This document shows, in pieces, positions 22,558 to 33,420 of a stretch of DNA of 64,000 bases. Below the pieces are notes generated by a model. It was given only the letters and a program-made list of their open reading frames with translations, ran no database searches and was not told the origin of the DNA. The DNA is from Stemphylium vesicarium. Lineage: Eukaryota; Ascomycota; Dothideomycetes; Pleosporales; Pleosporaceae. The translations under genes were made by a program, and so were the position numbers. The stretch covers positions 49,404 to 113,403 of the forward strand of contig QXCR01000100.1 of the NCBI GenBank assembly GCA_004380135.1. Direction: 5' to 3'. Within the stretch, counting starts at the first letter, position 1. Each line of letters opens with the position of its first letter.

Positions 22558-24763
22558 TTAACACATATCAGCTGCAAAGCGTTGTGAAAGATCCAGAGAC
22601 ATGCGCGGTATCTCGACATTGAGAAGAGATGTTTGTGCCGAGTCACATCCCCGAACTTCCATGCTCCCGCTGTCGCGCTGACCATTCCCGTGCTGCACAT
22701 TCCTTTTCTGCTCATACTCTCCATCTCCACTTTCTGCATCGTCGAGCTCTTCTTTCACCTTCATCTCCATTTTGGGCTGAATTCTGAGCACAGGATGCTT
22801 CCGATCAGCAATGTCGAGCACAGCCAAACGATCCATCTTTCGCGTCCGCGGATAATCATCGCATGCGCCTTCCCAGTCGCCAGCTCCAACAGCCTCGTGA
22901 GCCAGTCGCTGAAGCTGCAGCGTATCATTTGAGATCCATTCCAGACTGGAGAATGGTTTTCTATTTCGCTGTATCCGCGCAGTCGTTGACGGTAAACACG
23001 CTGAAACGAGCATGATAAGACTGCCGATAGAGAAGATGATGACGAGACCGAGTACGTTGAAGGATGTGTAGGAGTCGGATCGGATCTTTTGATTACTGCA
23101 AACTTTGCGCGCTCCTGCTGAAGTGGGCGGTGAATGGAACGCATCTGCATCGGAAATGATCGGACCAGTCGCTTGATCCAATATCGACTGCTGCAAATCA
23201 GCTAGTGTGATTTTGAACCAGTGTTCAAGCTCAATCTCCCACTGATTACTGGGTAACCCTTGCTGCCCGAGTCCAGACAACGTGTCGCCAGCGAGAAGGG
23301 AACTCCCTCTCATAATTAAGGCGATTTCATGGAACCCATGTGCCATATACTGGATTGCGAGTGCTGACCACTCGAACATGTCCTTGGTCTCCGGGCTCGT
23401 AAAAATCGTAGATGATGCTGTTCTGGCCGCATCAAATATCCCCATAAGTGGCGTGCAGCTTGTGTAGTTGTTTAAAGACGGATTGCAGAATTGGTACTGC
23501 TGGACGCATGCTAAAGCCTGTATCGGCTGGTCGCCATAATATACTTGCATAGTGCCTTCTGGAGTAGAAGCATTGAAAGGTCCGTTGTTTGCGGCGAACC
23601 AAGGGTCGGCAACGGGTGTTGCATACATGACATCATTCATCTCCAGATAGAAAACACTCACATCTCCATTCGGCACATTAAGCTCCGAGATGGGTTCCCA
23701 CGTGTTGACGTCTGTGAGATCTTTGTAGTTCACATGCCATCGGGTGGAGGAACTGCCATTCTTTATCAGTAGTGGGCATTGTAGATGTCAATATTCGTAC
23801 GAACCTAACAGTGTAATCGTTGCGTGCCGCCCGACTGCCCGTCTCTCTTCCAATACCAATAATCATAGTGCATCCATCTGGGGTTTCTCCACATTGAGAT
23901 GAGTCATCTCCGTACAGAAGCTGAACAGTTTTTGGTGATGTCGAATCGTTTTTGCGCATGTAGGGCTCGCTGAGAATTGGTGCACATTCGCTAACAGTCC
24001 GGTACAAGAATCTTGACGAAGGCGGTGAGTTGATGCCAAGGTCGTAGTTGCTGTTCAAGAACCCCGAGTCCAGGCGGAGTGCATTCTCTGAAGAACGACA
24101 GATACTGCTCTTTCCGGGGAATGGGCAAGGTCTGCCGCGTGTGATTTGGATAGGGAGGGCCTTCCGGACCAAAGTGCGGCAGTTCTCAGTCGATCCTGAG
24201 GTTTCATAGCAGCTTGATTTGTAATTCGCGCTCGATCTGATCCTACCAGCACCGTAGGATTGAGTCATTCCGTAATTATCTTGCGTGTATAGAGAAACAT
24301 TGAGTGTGGCGCACCGATCACCGACAATAAGAACCTCTCCACCTCTAGAAGTAGCAACGCGCGAAGAGAACAATCCAGTTGTAGCAAATGCACAGAAAGT
24401 GACTGTACTCGCCACCAATGGTAACAAGGTAGACTTGAGACTGGTCGCCGGAGCTGACCTGCGCCAGGCCCAAAGTAATTTAAAAAGCCTCCATAGTGCC
24501 GCAGCGCTGGTATCGGAACTGCGAAGAATCGCTTGTTGCTGGTGGTAGATTGCAGTCTGGGGAGCTTCTCTGCTCAATATTTGATGAACCACGAAGGAAA
24601 CGATAGTCCAAAAACAGGTACCCGTGAATGTAACAAACAAAGCAAGGAACGCGATGATTAGGCCGCCGTCTTGTATTGTAGTCGTGTAGGTCAGTCCGGC
24701 TACGGCGCCGTGTGACCAGTTGGTCCAGATTCCAAGGTAAACGGACTTGTACTCCGATGTCAT
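22558..24763 (-). CDS. Large fungal membrane protein of unknown function
   Basis: Two exons, 24763-23805 and 23752-22558, encode 717 residues; the single 52-nt intron (GTTCGT..GGCAG) has an ACTGAT branch site. Three hydrophobic segments are visible: near residues 33-60 (IIAFLALFVTFTGTCFWTIV), near 112-135 (LPLVASTVTFCAFATTGLF), and near 540-565 (VLGLVIIFSIGSLIMLVSAC). Between the last two lies a Cys- and Asn-rich domain of about 400 residues, likely outside the cytosol. It contains several possible N-glycosylation sites (NVS, NDS, NAS, NYT). The C-terminal 150 residues are charged and probably cytosolic. The opening MTSEYKSVYLGIWTNWS is, from memory, typical of a multicopy ascomycete family without assigned function. 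No enzyme motif was seen. The donor site is less canonical than others in the window. Confidence 0.75.
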
Positions 24764-26247
24764 GACGACGAAAAAACTGCGTAGATGTGGGAATCTGCGT
24801 TCTCCCTTCCCGGATGGATATATGTATATATGTGTTGTGGTACGACTGGCACAGAACTTTGCTAATGGTTACTTTTGTAGTTGCCAGTGGGCAGGCCGAA
24901 CCTGTAGCCCCGCTAAACAATGGCATATCAACGCGATCTTCCAAGGGCTTCCTGTCATACTTCTTATCGTTCCAATCACCGGCACATGGCTACGCGCTAT
25001 GGTGTTGTACAAACTCGAGATAGGGGCCGAAAGAAGGGGTTGCTAAGCTGAATGCAGGGGGAGCAGCTGTTTGTACAGCCCGATGAACACCTTGGCAGAC
25101 ACAGGAAATGTGAGCATCGGGAACCGTTACATACTGGGAGCATGCTGCGCAGATGTGATGTCAAAACTGTATGCGAGGCTGTGATTATTTGGGGGCCGAA
25201 ATGCAACGTTTTGCTAGGATCGCCAGCTTTCAAGGGTTAGATATGGGAGTCGAGTGGGGGACCCGACAGCCCCCAAGCGATTATAGTCTGACAGCCAGTG
25301 TAGACTGGAGGTGCAATGCCGTATGCACCATTAGCCACTAAATATATGCCGATCGCGCCGCTAAGACTACCAGTAACGTAACGAATTTGTTCAGTCTTGG
25401 GGTCGAAGTTATTTTAAGCTGGCAATGCATACGCCTAATGGTAAAGTCGGCCATCATTGTATTTGTCGAGCCTGTCGTAGTCGCAGTTGTTTCTACGTAT
25501 CGGAACAGCCCGTAGTCGCCAAAGGAGCTCACCATGATGAACGAGTCAGCTGACAGTACAGTCTGAATAGCGTTGTTAGTAAAGCACCAGCCTGTGCACC
25601 ACAACACTCAACCAACGATGATAGATTCCGCCTCTTAATAGTTTGGCGCACAAGCTACAGCAAAACCCTCACCTGGGAGCGACGCAACCTGCGCAAGTGC
25701 TGACAGCACAAAGGCAGAACCTTGTTGGCGTCTGGTAGTCACCCCTTTTTTACCATCCTATGTGTGGGATCCGAAGCGTGTTTCGCTTATTGTGTGCTAG
25801 GCAGTTTGGGCAGATGGTTTGGGTTCGGGTTCATGGTAGCAAGAGTGAGGCTCGCAGCCTCCAGAAGTGGGGTGAGAAGGCTTGGTTGCAAGGGAAGGAA
25901 CGCAACTGCTCCCCACGTAGCACGTGTCAGCAACGACTGCGATCATTTGGGGCAGCCCCATTGTTGTATGAGTGCTAGGCACCAAGCATGCAGATATTGA
26001 CAAGAGCCAAGACGAGGCGCAGTAGCAAAAGAATATGGAAAGGGCCAGGAAGGCTAGATGAACGCGGTCATTAGACTATGGCTGAAATTCTCTGCTCTAT
26101 CCAGCGCACCTGTCTGTCTCATCTTTTGGGTGGATAGCTGCTGTTTTACAAGACGATGCCGTGTCATTGCCATGGGCCTGAACAATGCCATAAGGTTCAA
26201 GTCAATGTGATCTCACACAAAACCATAACCTGATACCTACGATGCAT
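24764..26247. other. Intergenic, 1.5 kb
   Basis: Open frames of 60-99 codons on both strands have no recognisable content. No repeat or RNA gene was detected by eye. Confidence 0.5.
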
Positions 26248-27117
26248 TTACCAAGGTGTTACACCATCCTTGTTAATGACCTTCCCACTGTCATCATCTC
26301 TCTTCCCCTCGACGACATCCTTGATGAATGTGCCGCCGACACTCGGATCCCCTGCACCCATCTTCCTAAGGAAATCTGGCCCCATGCCTCCCAGCCCGGT
26401 AGCCAAAAACCCAGGGCTAATGCCAAACACCTTGACGCCGTCCACTTCCAGCATCTTTGCCCAGTTCAACATCATCATATTCATTGCCGTTTTGCTGGAC
26501 CGGTAGGCCGTTTGAGCTATGGATGGCGGCTTGGGCCAGCCCTTGGGCGGCTGTTTGCTGAGGAGCTTAGAGTCGGCGCCGCCGGCGCAATTCTCCAGGG
26601 AAGCGAGACCGGATGTGACGAAGAGAAGTCTGGGATTGGAGGAGGCGATCAATAGCGGCGCAAAGGTGTGCGTGACAACCTCGGTTGAGGTGACGTTGAG
26701 TGAGTAGCTCTTGTTCCAGGCTGTGCGGATGCCTTTGGGGCTGGGGTCTTCGCGCATGATACCGTCGAATGCCGCACCTACGCATTGTTAGCTCAGCTTC
26801 TCCAGTAACGAGAATCCATGCCGCTACATACCTGCGTTGTTTACCATCCCATCGAGACGACCGTATTTTCTCTCGACCTCTTTGAACGCTTTCTCGATCG
26901 ACGCGTCGTCTTCAATGTCGATCTGAATCGGCACGACTTCCGACTTTGAATCAGAAACCTCATCTTGAAGCTTCGAGATCGAAGCATTCGCTTTTTCAAG
27001 CGAACGGCTGCCCATTAAAATCGTGTAAGGCTGCGAAGAAGCATACATGGCCTTGATGCTTTCATAGCCAATGCCTGTGTTACCGCCGGTAACCAGCACG
27101 ATAGAAGATGCCGCCAT
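26248..27117 (-). CDS. Short-chain dehydrogenase/reductase, carbonyl-reductase-like
   Basis: Classical SDR of 271 residues from exons 27117-26832 and 26777-26248 (54-nt intron, CTAAC branch site). Motifs: cofactor loop TGGNTGIG near residue 13, NNAG spanning the splice, catalytic Ser in FVTSG, and YRSSK as the Tyr-x-x-x-Lys pair. GSR after the second strand suggests NADP use. Start choice: an in-frame upstream ATG at 27174 would add 19 residues, but the ATG at 27117 has the better context (CACAATGGC) and matches the usual family N-terminus. A TATA box at 27231-27223 would allow either. Divergently transcribed from the aminopeptidase gene. Substrate unknown. Confidence 0.9.
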
Positions 27118-27927
27118 TGTGATCTGGGTCGCAGTAGATTGTAGACGCGTGGGTTTGGTATGGACTTGAGTCATGAATAGCAATGCAATTGATGCCTTAC
27201 TGTTGCTTTGGAGAAAGCTGTCCTTTTTATACCCGCATGTACATGGGTGGAGTTATCCGGGCGCCTAGGTAGGATCAGGAGTTGGCAAGGCAGCAAACGG
27301 ATTTAACACTATCTGCATCCGACATTGTTGTCAAGTAGGTGCCTAGAATGGTGTTGGACGAGCAAAGGAGCATTTTCCGTGAGTTTGACAACTGCCATTG
27401 GAAGGCCATCGCAGAGCGAAGTGAGACACTGAAGGTATTGTTGGTGGCGCTTACCCCACATTGTATGGAAAAGGCGATGACGACACCCCCAGACAGGGGT
27501 CTCGTGCAATGGGGCGAGATGATAGTAATCACACACTACTAGTTCTTCCGCGTCGACATACGTGGTTCGCTTTGGTCAAGACTCATAGTAGCCGAAGAGA
27601 GCAGCGTGAAGACTACAAGGATGCCAATAGCATCGAAGGAGGTGCGATCTATCGCGGGTGTGAGCTTGTATCAGAGCTGATATAGTCGTCCAGCTGTATT
27701 CAATTGGAACATTTGAGTGTCTGAACGCACTTGTAGTTATGGATCCAGATACACGATGTGCACGATACAACTCGGTGCGTGCCCATTGTCAACGCGTGAC
27801 CTCGTGCGGGACGACGAAACGCGCTTAGCCAGATTGGAACAGCTTGGCTGTTATCTCCGAATCACCGCGTCAACCAGTCGCCTCAACGCAGCTTCCATCA
27901 TCCTTCTAACCAGCATCCTCAGCAAAT
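27118..27927. other. Divergent promoter region, SDR (-) and aminopeptidase (+)
   Basis: About 0.8 kb between the two start codons. Apart from the minus-strand TATA box no clear element was recognised. Small frames here have no known features. Confidence 0.5.
27223..27231 (-). promoter_or_regulatory. TATA box of the SDR gene
   Basis: TATAAAAAG read on the minus strand, 105 bp upstream of the preferred ATG (27117) and 49 bp upstream of the alternative ATG (27174). Position and sequence fit a core promoter; not tested. Confidence 0.5.
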
Positions 27928-29147
27928 ATGAAGTCGACGACGCTATTGCTACCTCTCTATACTGCAGCCTTTGCTGCAGCTGTATCCCAGCCGAAAGACC
28001 CTCAGGTCGTCCTACAGGACCCACAGCTCACCATCGTCGAGCCAGACGAGTACCTTATCGAGCTCTCGCCCGGTGAGACAAGATGGGTGACTGAAGACGA
28101 GAAGTGGGAGCTGCGCAAAGTATGCTGCCGTCTGTGGTATGACAGATAGAAGTCACGACTAACGATTGGTAGCAAAACATCAACTTCTTCGACATCACGC
28201 ACAATCAGGAGCTCGGCACGTTGAAGAGAGTCTCTACGGAGAGCGTCAAGTTTCCCGAGAAGCCTGTCCACAATGAGAGCATCGTCCCGTTGCTCAAGGA
28301 GCTGGAGAAGGATAACATGCGCGCCCATCTCGAGACCTTCACCTCCTTCCATACGCGCTACTACAAGTCGCACTACGGAGTCGAGAGCTCGGCATGGCTC
28401 CTCGGCCAAGTCAACAAGACTCTTGCTGATGCCGGCGCTGTCAAAGCATCCGTCAAGGCATTCCCTCATTCGTGGGGCCAGTCTTCCATCATCGCCACCA
28501 TTCCCGGCAAGAGCGACAAGACTATTGTAATTGGTGCGCACCAGGATAGCATCAACCTCTTCCTTCCCTCTATCCTGGCCGCTCCGGGCGCCGACGACGA
28601 TGGCAGCGGGACCGTAACCATTCTCGAAGCTCTCCGCGTGCTCCTCAAGTCGGAAGACATCTTGGAAGGCGAAGCAGACAACACAATTGAGTTCCATTGG
28701 TACTCAGCTGAAGAAGGTGGTCTCTTGGGCTCGCAAGCAATCTTCCAGTCTTACCAGAAGGAGGGACGTGACGTCAAGGCTATGCTGCAGCAGGACATGA
28801 CTGGCTATGTCCAGAAGACGCTCGATGCAGGCGAGCCAGAGTCCGTCGGCGTCATCACCGACTTTGTCGACCCCGGCCTGACCGAGTTCATCAAGCAGAT
28901 CATCACTGTCTACTGCGGCATTCCGTATGTTCTGACCAAGTGCGGTTACGCCTGCTCCGATCACGCCAGCGCGTCCAAGGCTGGCTACCCGTCTGCTTTC
29001 GTCATCGAGTCGGACTTCAAATACAGCGACTCCAAGATTCACACCACAGAGGACAAGATCGAATACCTTAGCTTTGACCACATGCTTCAGCATGCGCGCA
29101 TGACGCTCGCTCTGGCGTACGAGCTTGCGTTTGCCAAGTTCGACTAA
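27928..29147 (+). CDS. lap1: Secreted leucine aminopeptidase, M28 family
   Basis: Zinc exopeptidase that removes N-terminal residues from peptides outside the cell. Exons 27928-28119 and 28173-29147 give 388 residues, the usual length of fungal LAP1 preproteins. A signal peptide (KSTTLLLPLYTAAFAAAVS) and a propeptide up to about residue 80 precede the catalytic domain. The metal ligands of the family can be placed: His187 in GAHQDS, Asp205 in APGADDDGSGT, Glu244/Glu245 in SAEEGG, Asp272 in QQDMTGY and His354 in SKIHTTEDK. CGYACSDHAS holds the disulfide pair near the active site. Intron 28120-28172 has an ACTAAC branch site. Family and secretion are firm; peptide preference is inferred from relatives. 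Confidence 0.95.
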
Positions 29148-29617
29148 TGCAAGAATTTGCTGTGTTAGGGCATGGTCACGGACGAGATAATGTTGGCTTG
29201 AGATAAATACGATCAATGAATGACACGCAATTATGTTTTGAAATAAGACTCTTTCACACTGACGGGACGCCCGCGAAAAGAAACACGATATGGATTATTG
29301 ACCTACACAAACAGCCACGGCACTAACGCCATGCTTCTAGATTCAGCGTACGACACAGTATCCAGCAGCCTAGCTGCGATGGAATGGGAGCCTACTTTCA
29401 TACCTAACGGTCCAGTAGGAAAGTGTTGCGAGACTCCGGTCTCGGAGTTAATTCCTAGGGTAAAGTAGGGGGCAGCATGACTCGGGATGTCGATGGACCT
29501 AGGCCCCCTGAGTGCCGTTTCTACAGTGTCTAGTTACCATGCTGACGCTCCAGACTTAATACCACCTTGTATTTGTCGACTGTTTGCTAAATTTTGTAGG
29601 ACATATTCATGTTCACC
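29148..29617. other. Intergenic
   Basis: 470 bp, 3' flank of the aminopeptidase and upstream region of the F-box-like gene. Nothing was recognised. It marks the left edge of the poorly conserved 29.6-39.3 kb block. Confidence 0.45.
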
Positions 29618-30891
29618 ATGGACAAGCCTCCATTCTACCAGTCTGCTGATGTAGCTCTCCAGGCAGCACGTCAATTTATTTTCAGGTAATCATGCGCATG
29701 CTCCTTCTGATCCTTGTTCTAATGGTTCCACAGTGTAAAACAACAGCCAGTAGACAAACGCAAGGAGTAAGCTCCCAGTTACGTACAACCTTCGGAGTAT
29801 CTCTCTTTAATGCCCCCCAGAAATGTAATACCGGCGATCTTGGGATATTGCACAGCATGGAATGTCCCCTTCTTCCGGAAGATACAAGATCAGCTACCAC
29901 GAGAGATCCGCGACATAATCTATGGATACTTATGGGACGACGAAGGCCTGAGACTATTCACGCTCGCGATGAGCTCAGCTACCATCGTTGAGTGCCAGCA
30001 GGATCCCATTTCTTGTCATGACATTGTTCACAAGGCCGTTGCACCAACCATTAGGAGCTGTTCTTGGCACGCCCGCCAACCATTCTTCGTTAAGCCAGGC
30101 TATGTAGGCGCTGGAGCAGCTCGTGAAGTTGTTGAAGCGTGGTATTGGGCAATGCGTCGAATAACACTATCCTGGTGGAAGAGTGTCAGAGTCGACGAAG
30201 CCGCCTTGATCATCAACAACGACGCTTTTCTCGTTGGCCTTGACCCCGCGAGCTTGCTGAGAGAACTGGATGTCGAAATATATATTGACCATCCTTACCC
30301 CCTTTCCTTCGAAATGAAGGAGCGTTTCCTTGGCGGGCTGCTTCGCATCAAGCAAAAGTGCGGCTTCAAGCTGACCATTGCTTTGAAGCAGAGGTTCATC
30401 AAACTTAATCGATGGTATTGGGTCTTCAATGATCTACGTCCCATACTTGCGGTATATGAGAAAGAGGGTGCAGATGTCCGCGTCGATTTCGTATACGACA
30501 ATCATGCTCTTAAACCCCGCCTTGAGCTTGACGTGCTGCCATGGCTCAGAGATCCAGATCAGGACTGGAAAGAAGAAGCAAGAGCTTTCTTCGACAGCGT
30601 AAGGAGCCTATGCGTTATACTGATACTCAACTGATCCAATTGGCACAGCAACCCCACCGTCTACGCCAGCGTCACCGACTCTATAAAATCGAAAACAACG
30701 ACGATTTCGAGCCGTGGGCCTGCTCAGATTGGGATGATGAGTATGATGATTTACCAGACGATGTCCTGGATTCCTATCATAGCGACAAGGGTAGCGATGA
30801 AGAATGGACCAAAGATTCGAAAGAGCCATGGAATCAATTTTCGGGCACGCTTATGGTTCTGAATCATCGGTGGGACGAGCAGGATTCATAG
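29618..30891 (+). CDS. F-box-like protein of unknown function (intact copy)
   Basis: Four exons, 29618-29685, 29734-29766, 29821-30598 and 30649-30891, close in frame at 373 residues. Exon 2 is only 33 nt. The short upstream exons were inferred from matching phases and introns of 48, 54 and 50 nt. Starting at the later ATG (29810) would give a shorter protein. Near residue 55 is LPREIRDIIYGYLWDD, an F-box-like helix typical of small ascomycete proteins that often carry no other known domain. Further on are AREVVEAWYWAM, VGLDPASLLREL and KCGFKLTIALKQRFIKLNRW. The tail is acidic (DWDDEYDDLPDDVLD). The degraded gene at 34446 shares these blocks and the position of the last intron. If the F-box is functional it could act as a ubiquitin-ligase adaptor, but this is only inference. 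Confidence 0.7.
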
Positions 30892-31102
30892 CAGCCGTAA
30901 TGTAACATGTGTCAGTCCTCGGGGACTGGTAGGGTCGAGAACGGTGAAGTAGTGGGTTATGGTGAAAGTGAGTCCGCTAGCGCGCCGTGTTTGTTTATAG
31001 AGCTTTCTGCGCGCTCTCACCTTCTTTTCTTCAACACCAACTCCCACAACGTAATTTTCAACATTCAAATAAATTTTGCACTCTCGGATACATTCCCTAA
31101 TC

Positions 31103-31792
31103 ATGGACTTCTCCACTGCGAGGGCCAAGACCATCGAGCGCCTGGCGAAGGAGTATCACCAAGCCACCTTGGACAGATGCGCCACCCGAGCGGCGCAGGC
31201 CGAGCAAAATGGCCAAGAGATCGAGCCTGTACCTAGACACACCCTGCTTTACGTAGAGAGGGATCTTAAGGCACACACCGTACCTATAGTGGCTCCCCTT
31301 TCGCTCTTACATGTGGCTAATACGTTCAGTATCTGCATTGGCAAGCAATTCCCAAGTCAACGCTGATCGCAGCGTTCGGCGGCGACCTAGCGAAGCGCCT
31401 AGCAGTCGAGCTCAAGCTCATCCAATACAAGAACGACCCCGAGGAACCCCTAGTAACTTACAGCCGCTGCAAAGGCACCGGCGCCCTTCTTCGAGACCCG
31501 GAATCGTGGGCTTCGCCCAAGCCCAAAACCGTTCAACCTCCAAGCATATCCAAGTCCAATATTCCTCTTCAATCCAAAAATGACACATCACCAAGCGCAT
31601 CCGAGACCAATGCTTCTCCGAGCATTTCCAAGAATGGATTCATTCCTTCAAGCCTATCCAAGACGCCCTTGCCCAAGGTGAGTACCCTATATCGAAACTA
31701 CGTGCGAAGCATGTACTGACCTTATATTCTCCTCGCTACAGACAATTGAGTACGAGCCTGCTTGTAAAAAACGGCGTTTTAGTTTTTCCTAG
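31103..31792 (+). CDS. Small hypothetical protein with Ser-Lys repeats
   Basis: Exons 31103-31279, 31330-31677 and 31742-31792 close in frame at 191 residues. Introns are 50 and 64 nt, with borders GTACCT..TCAG and GTGAGT..ACAG and a TACTGAC branch site in the second. The N-terminus is helical and charged (STARAKTIERLAKEYHQATL). The middle has STLIAAFGGDLAKRLAVELK and a possible globular stretch up to about residue 125. Then come imperfect repeats of the type SISK/SPSASE/SPSISK/SSLSK. The end is basic (CKKRRFSFS), a possible nuclear-localisation signal. I recognise no family. The main exon has no internal ATG, so it is easily missed when only ATG-started frames are considered. Support is from open frame and splice sites alone. 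Confidence 0.55.
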
Positions 31793-32239
31793 ATTTTCTT
31801 GGGTGGAATGTTCCTAGTGCGAATGTGTAGACATTCCATTCAGAGAGTACAATCAAACAATGCTGTACAATCGTATCTTAAGATTAGATTTCCTGATGGT
31901 GAAGGAGCCATCCACAAGAGAAAAGTAAGATATGGATTATGACTCTAACCTGTCAAGGACCACGACATCAATATGCTGCTTTGCTTCTCCACTTGATACA
32001 CCACTCAGCGATCCGATTTCAAGCACTCAACGCATTGATAGATACCTTCTTCCTTTGATATGTATCTCCTGCAAGCCAGCGATGATGTGGGCTTCAGTAA
32101 CAAGTGCAGTCTCACATACCAGCCGGACAAATACGATTTGGGTTGAGAAAAGCAGCCAACAATTAATTCACGCCATATTTGTCTCGAGGTTGAACACAGA
32201 CTGACATGTCTTCAAATTAGGTATACATCCTGGTGGCAT
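31793..32239. other. Intergenic
   Basis: About 450 bp between two convergently transcribed units (+ small gene, - coiled-coil gene). Nothing was recognised. Confidence 0.45.
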
Positions 32240-33420
32240 TTACCCCAACTTATCGATCGCATCTTTCGCCTCGGGCAGAAGATCCGCGTCCATCTTGTAC
32301 TTGGTCGCATCGCACCGCGTTTGGGAAACCTCGAGCTTTTCTAGGTGCAACTGCGCTTCATGCGCGTCGGAAAGCTCTAGGCGTTGCTTGGTGAGCTGCT
32401 GCGTCAACTCCATAGCGTGCTCGATTTCTAGGTGGTGGGCTTCGCTCGAGAACTGCTTGTCTAGGTGGTGGAGTTTGCTTGAGAACTGCTCGTCTAGTTC
32501 CTCAAGCTCGTGCATACTTTGCTCGCGACACTCGGAAGTGACACGATGCGTCTCGATAATGCCATCGGCGGCAAAATCCTCTAGTTCCTGTTGGTGGCCT
32601 TCTTGGAGGGCACAGATCTGCTTTTGGTGCTCCTTTTGCATAGCCTTGGAGTTGTCTTGGAGAAGCTTGTAGTTGCCTTTTAGAAGCTTATTTTGGTCTT
32701 GTAAGAGCCTGTTTTGGTCTTCAGAAGCCTTGGCTGCATCTTGGATAGTGTTGTATTTGCCTTAGAGCGTCCTTTGGGTGCGTTGCCCTTCATCTTGCAC
32801 ATCTAGGACAACGTTGCGAGCTTGGTTTTGCATACTCCGCTCATCCAGCAGGGTTTGCACCTGCTCGAGGCTGATCTTTAGTCTTTGGATCTCGGATTCT
32901 AGGGCGGTTTGCTTGTTCGTAAGGGTTATGACTTGGTTCTCAGAGACTACAAGCAAGTTTTTCTTGCACAGAAACCGAACATTGAGGCTATTGTAGCTGT
33001 CTAGGTGTGTTTGTGCTAGGTCCTTGTTCTCACTGGACTCTCGCTCGGCTTCATCTAGGCGACGTTGAAGCTCAATTTGCGCGTCTGAGGTATGTTAGCA
33101 CAGTACAAGCGCACTTCTCAATTCATTCACTCACCCTCGGCCTCGGTCTTGCCCCTGATGAGCTCACAAAGGGCCTTCATTCTCTCGATAAGCTTGAGGA
33201 TATTCTTGGCTTCTCTGCTCAGCTCCTCGGCACGGTCTCCAACTCTGCGCAACTCTTGTAATCTCTTCTCGTGGGCGTGTTGCTCGGGATCGTTCGCTGG
33301 GGCAGCATGTACTCGCGGCATATCCACGATGTCTTCAATCAGGCAGTTGAATTGTGCTAGCTCTTCGCTGTCTACGGGCTCATAGTAGTCCTCCATTTTT
33401 TGGATGTGTGTTGAGGTCAT
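32240..33420 (-). pseudogene. Coiled-coil protein gene interrupted by one stop codon
   Basis: Exon 33420-33135 and a second exon from 33084 are joined by a 50-nt intron (GTGAGT..CTCAG, GTGCTAAC branch). The frame reaches TAA at 32764-32762, giving a 202-residue product. The same frame then continues open for 173 more codons to 32240. Both sides are the same kind of sequence: heptad-like, Gln/Glu/Leu-rich (LESEIQRLKISLEQVQTLLD before; SEDQNRLLQDQNKLLKGNYK and LEELDEQFSSKLHHLDKQF after). The stop falls between Leu and Gly codons, where CAA to TAA is the simplest origin. A rescuing intron of 40 nt would need a poor GTGCAA donor, so I favour a nonsense mutation. A shorter protein of 202 residues may still be made. 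No family recognised. Confidence 0.6.

Noticed and set aside
28002..29216. Minus-strand frames of 170-231 codons
   Set aside because: Antisense to the aminopeptidase, whose catalytic residues are all in place.
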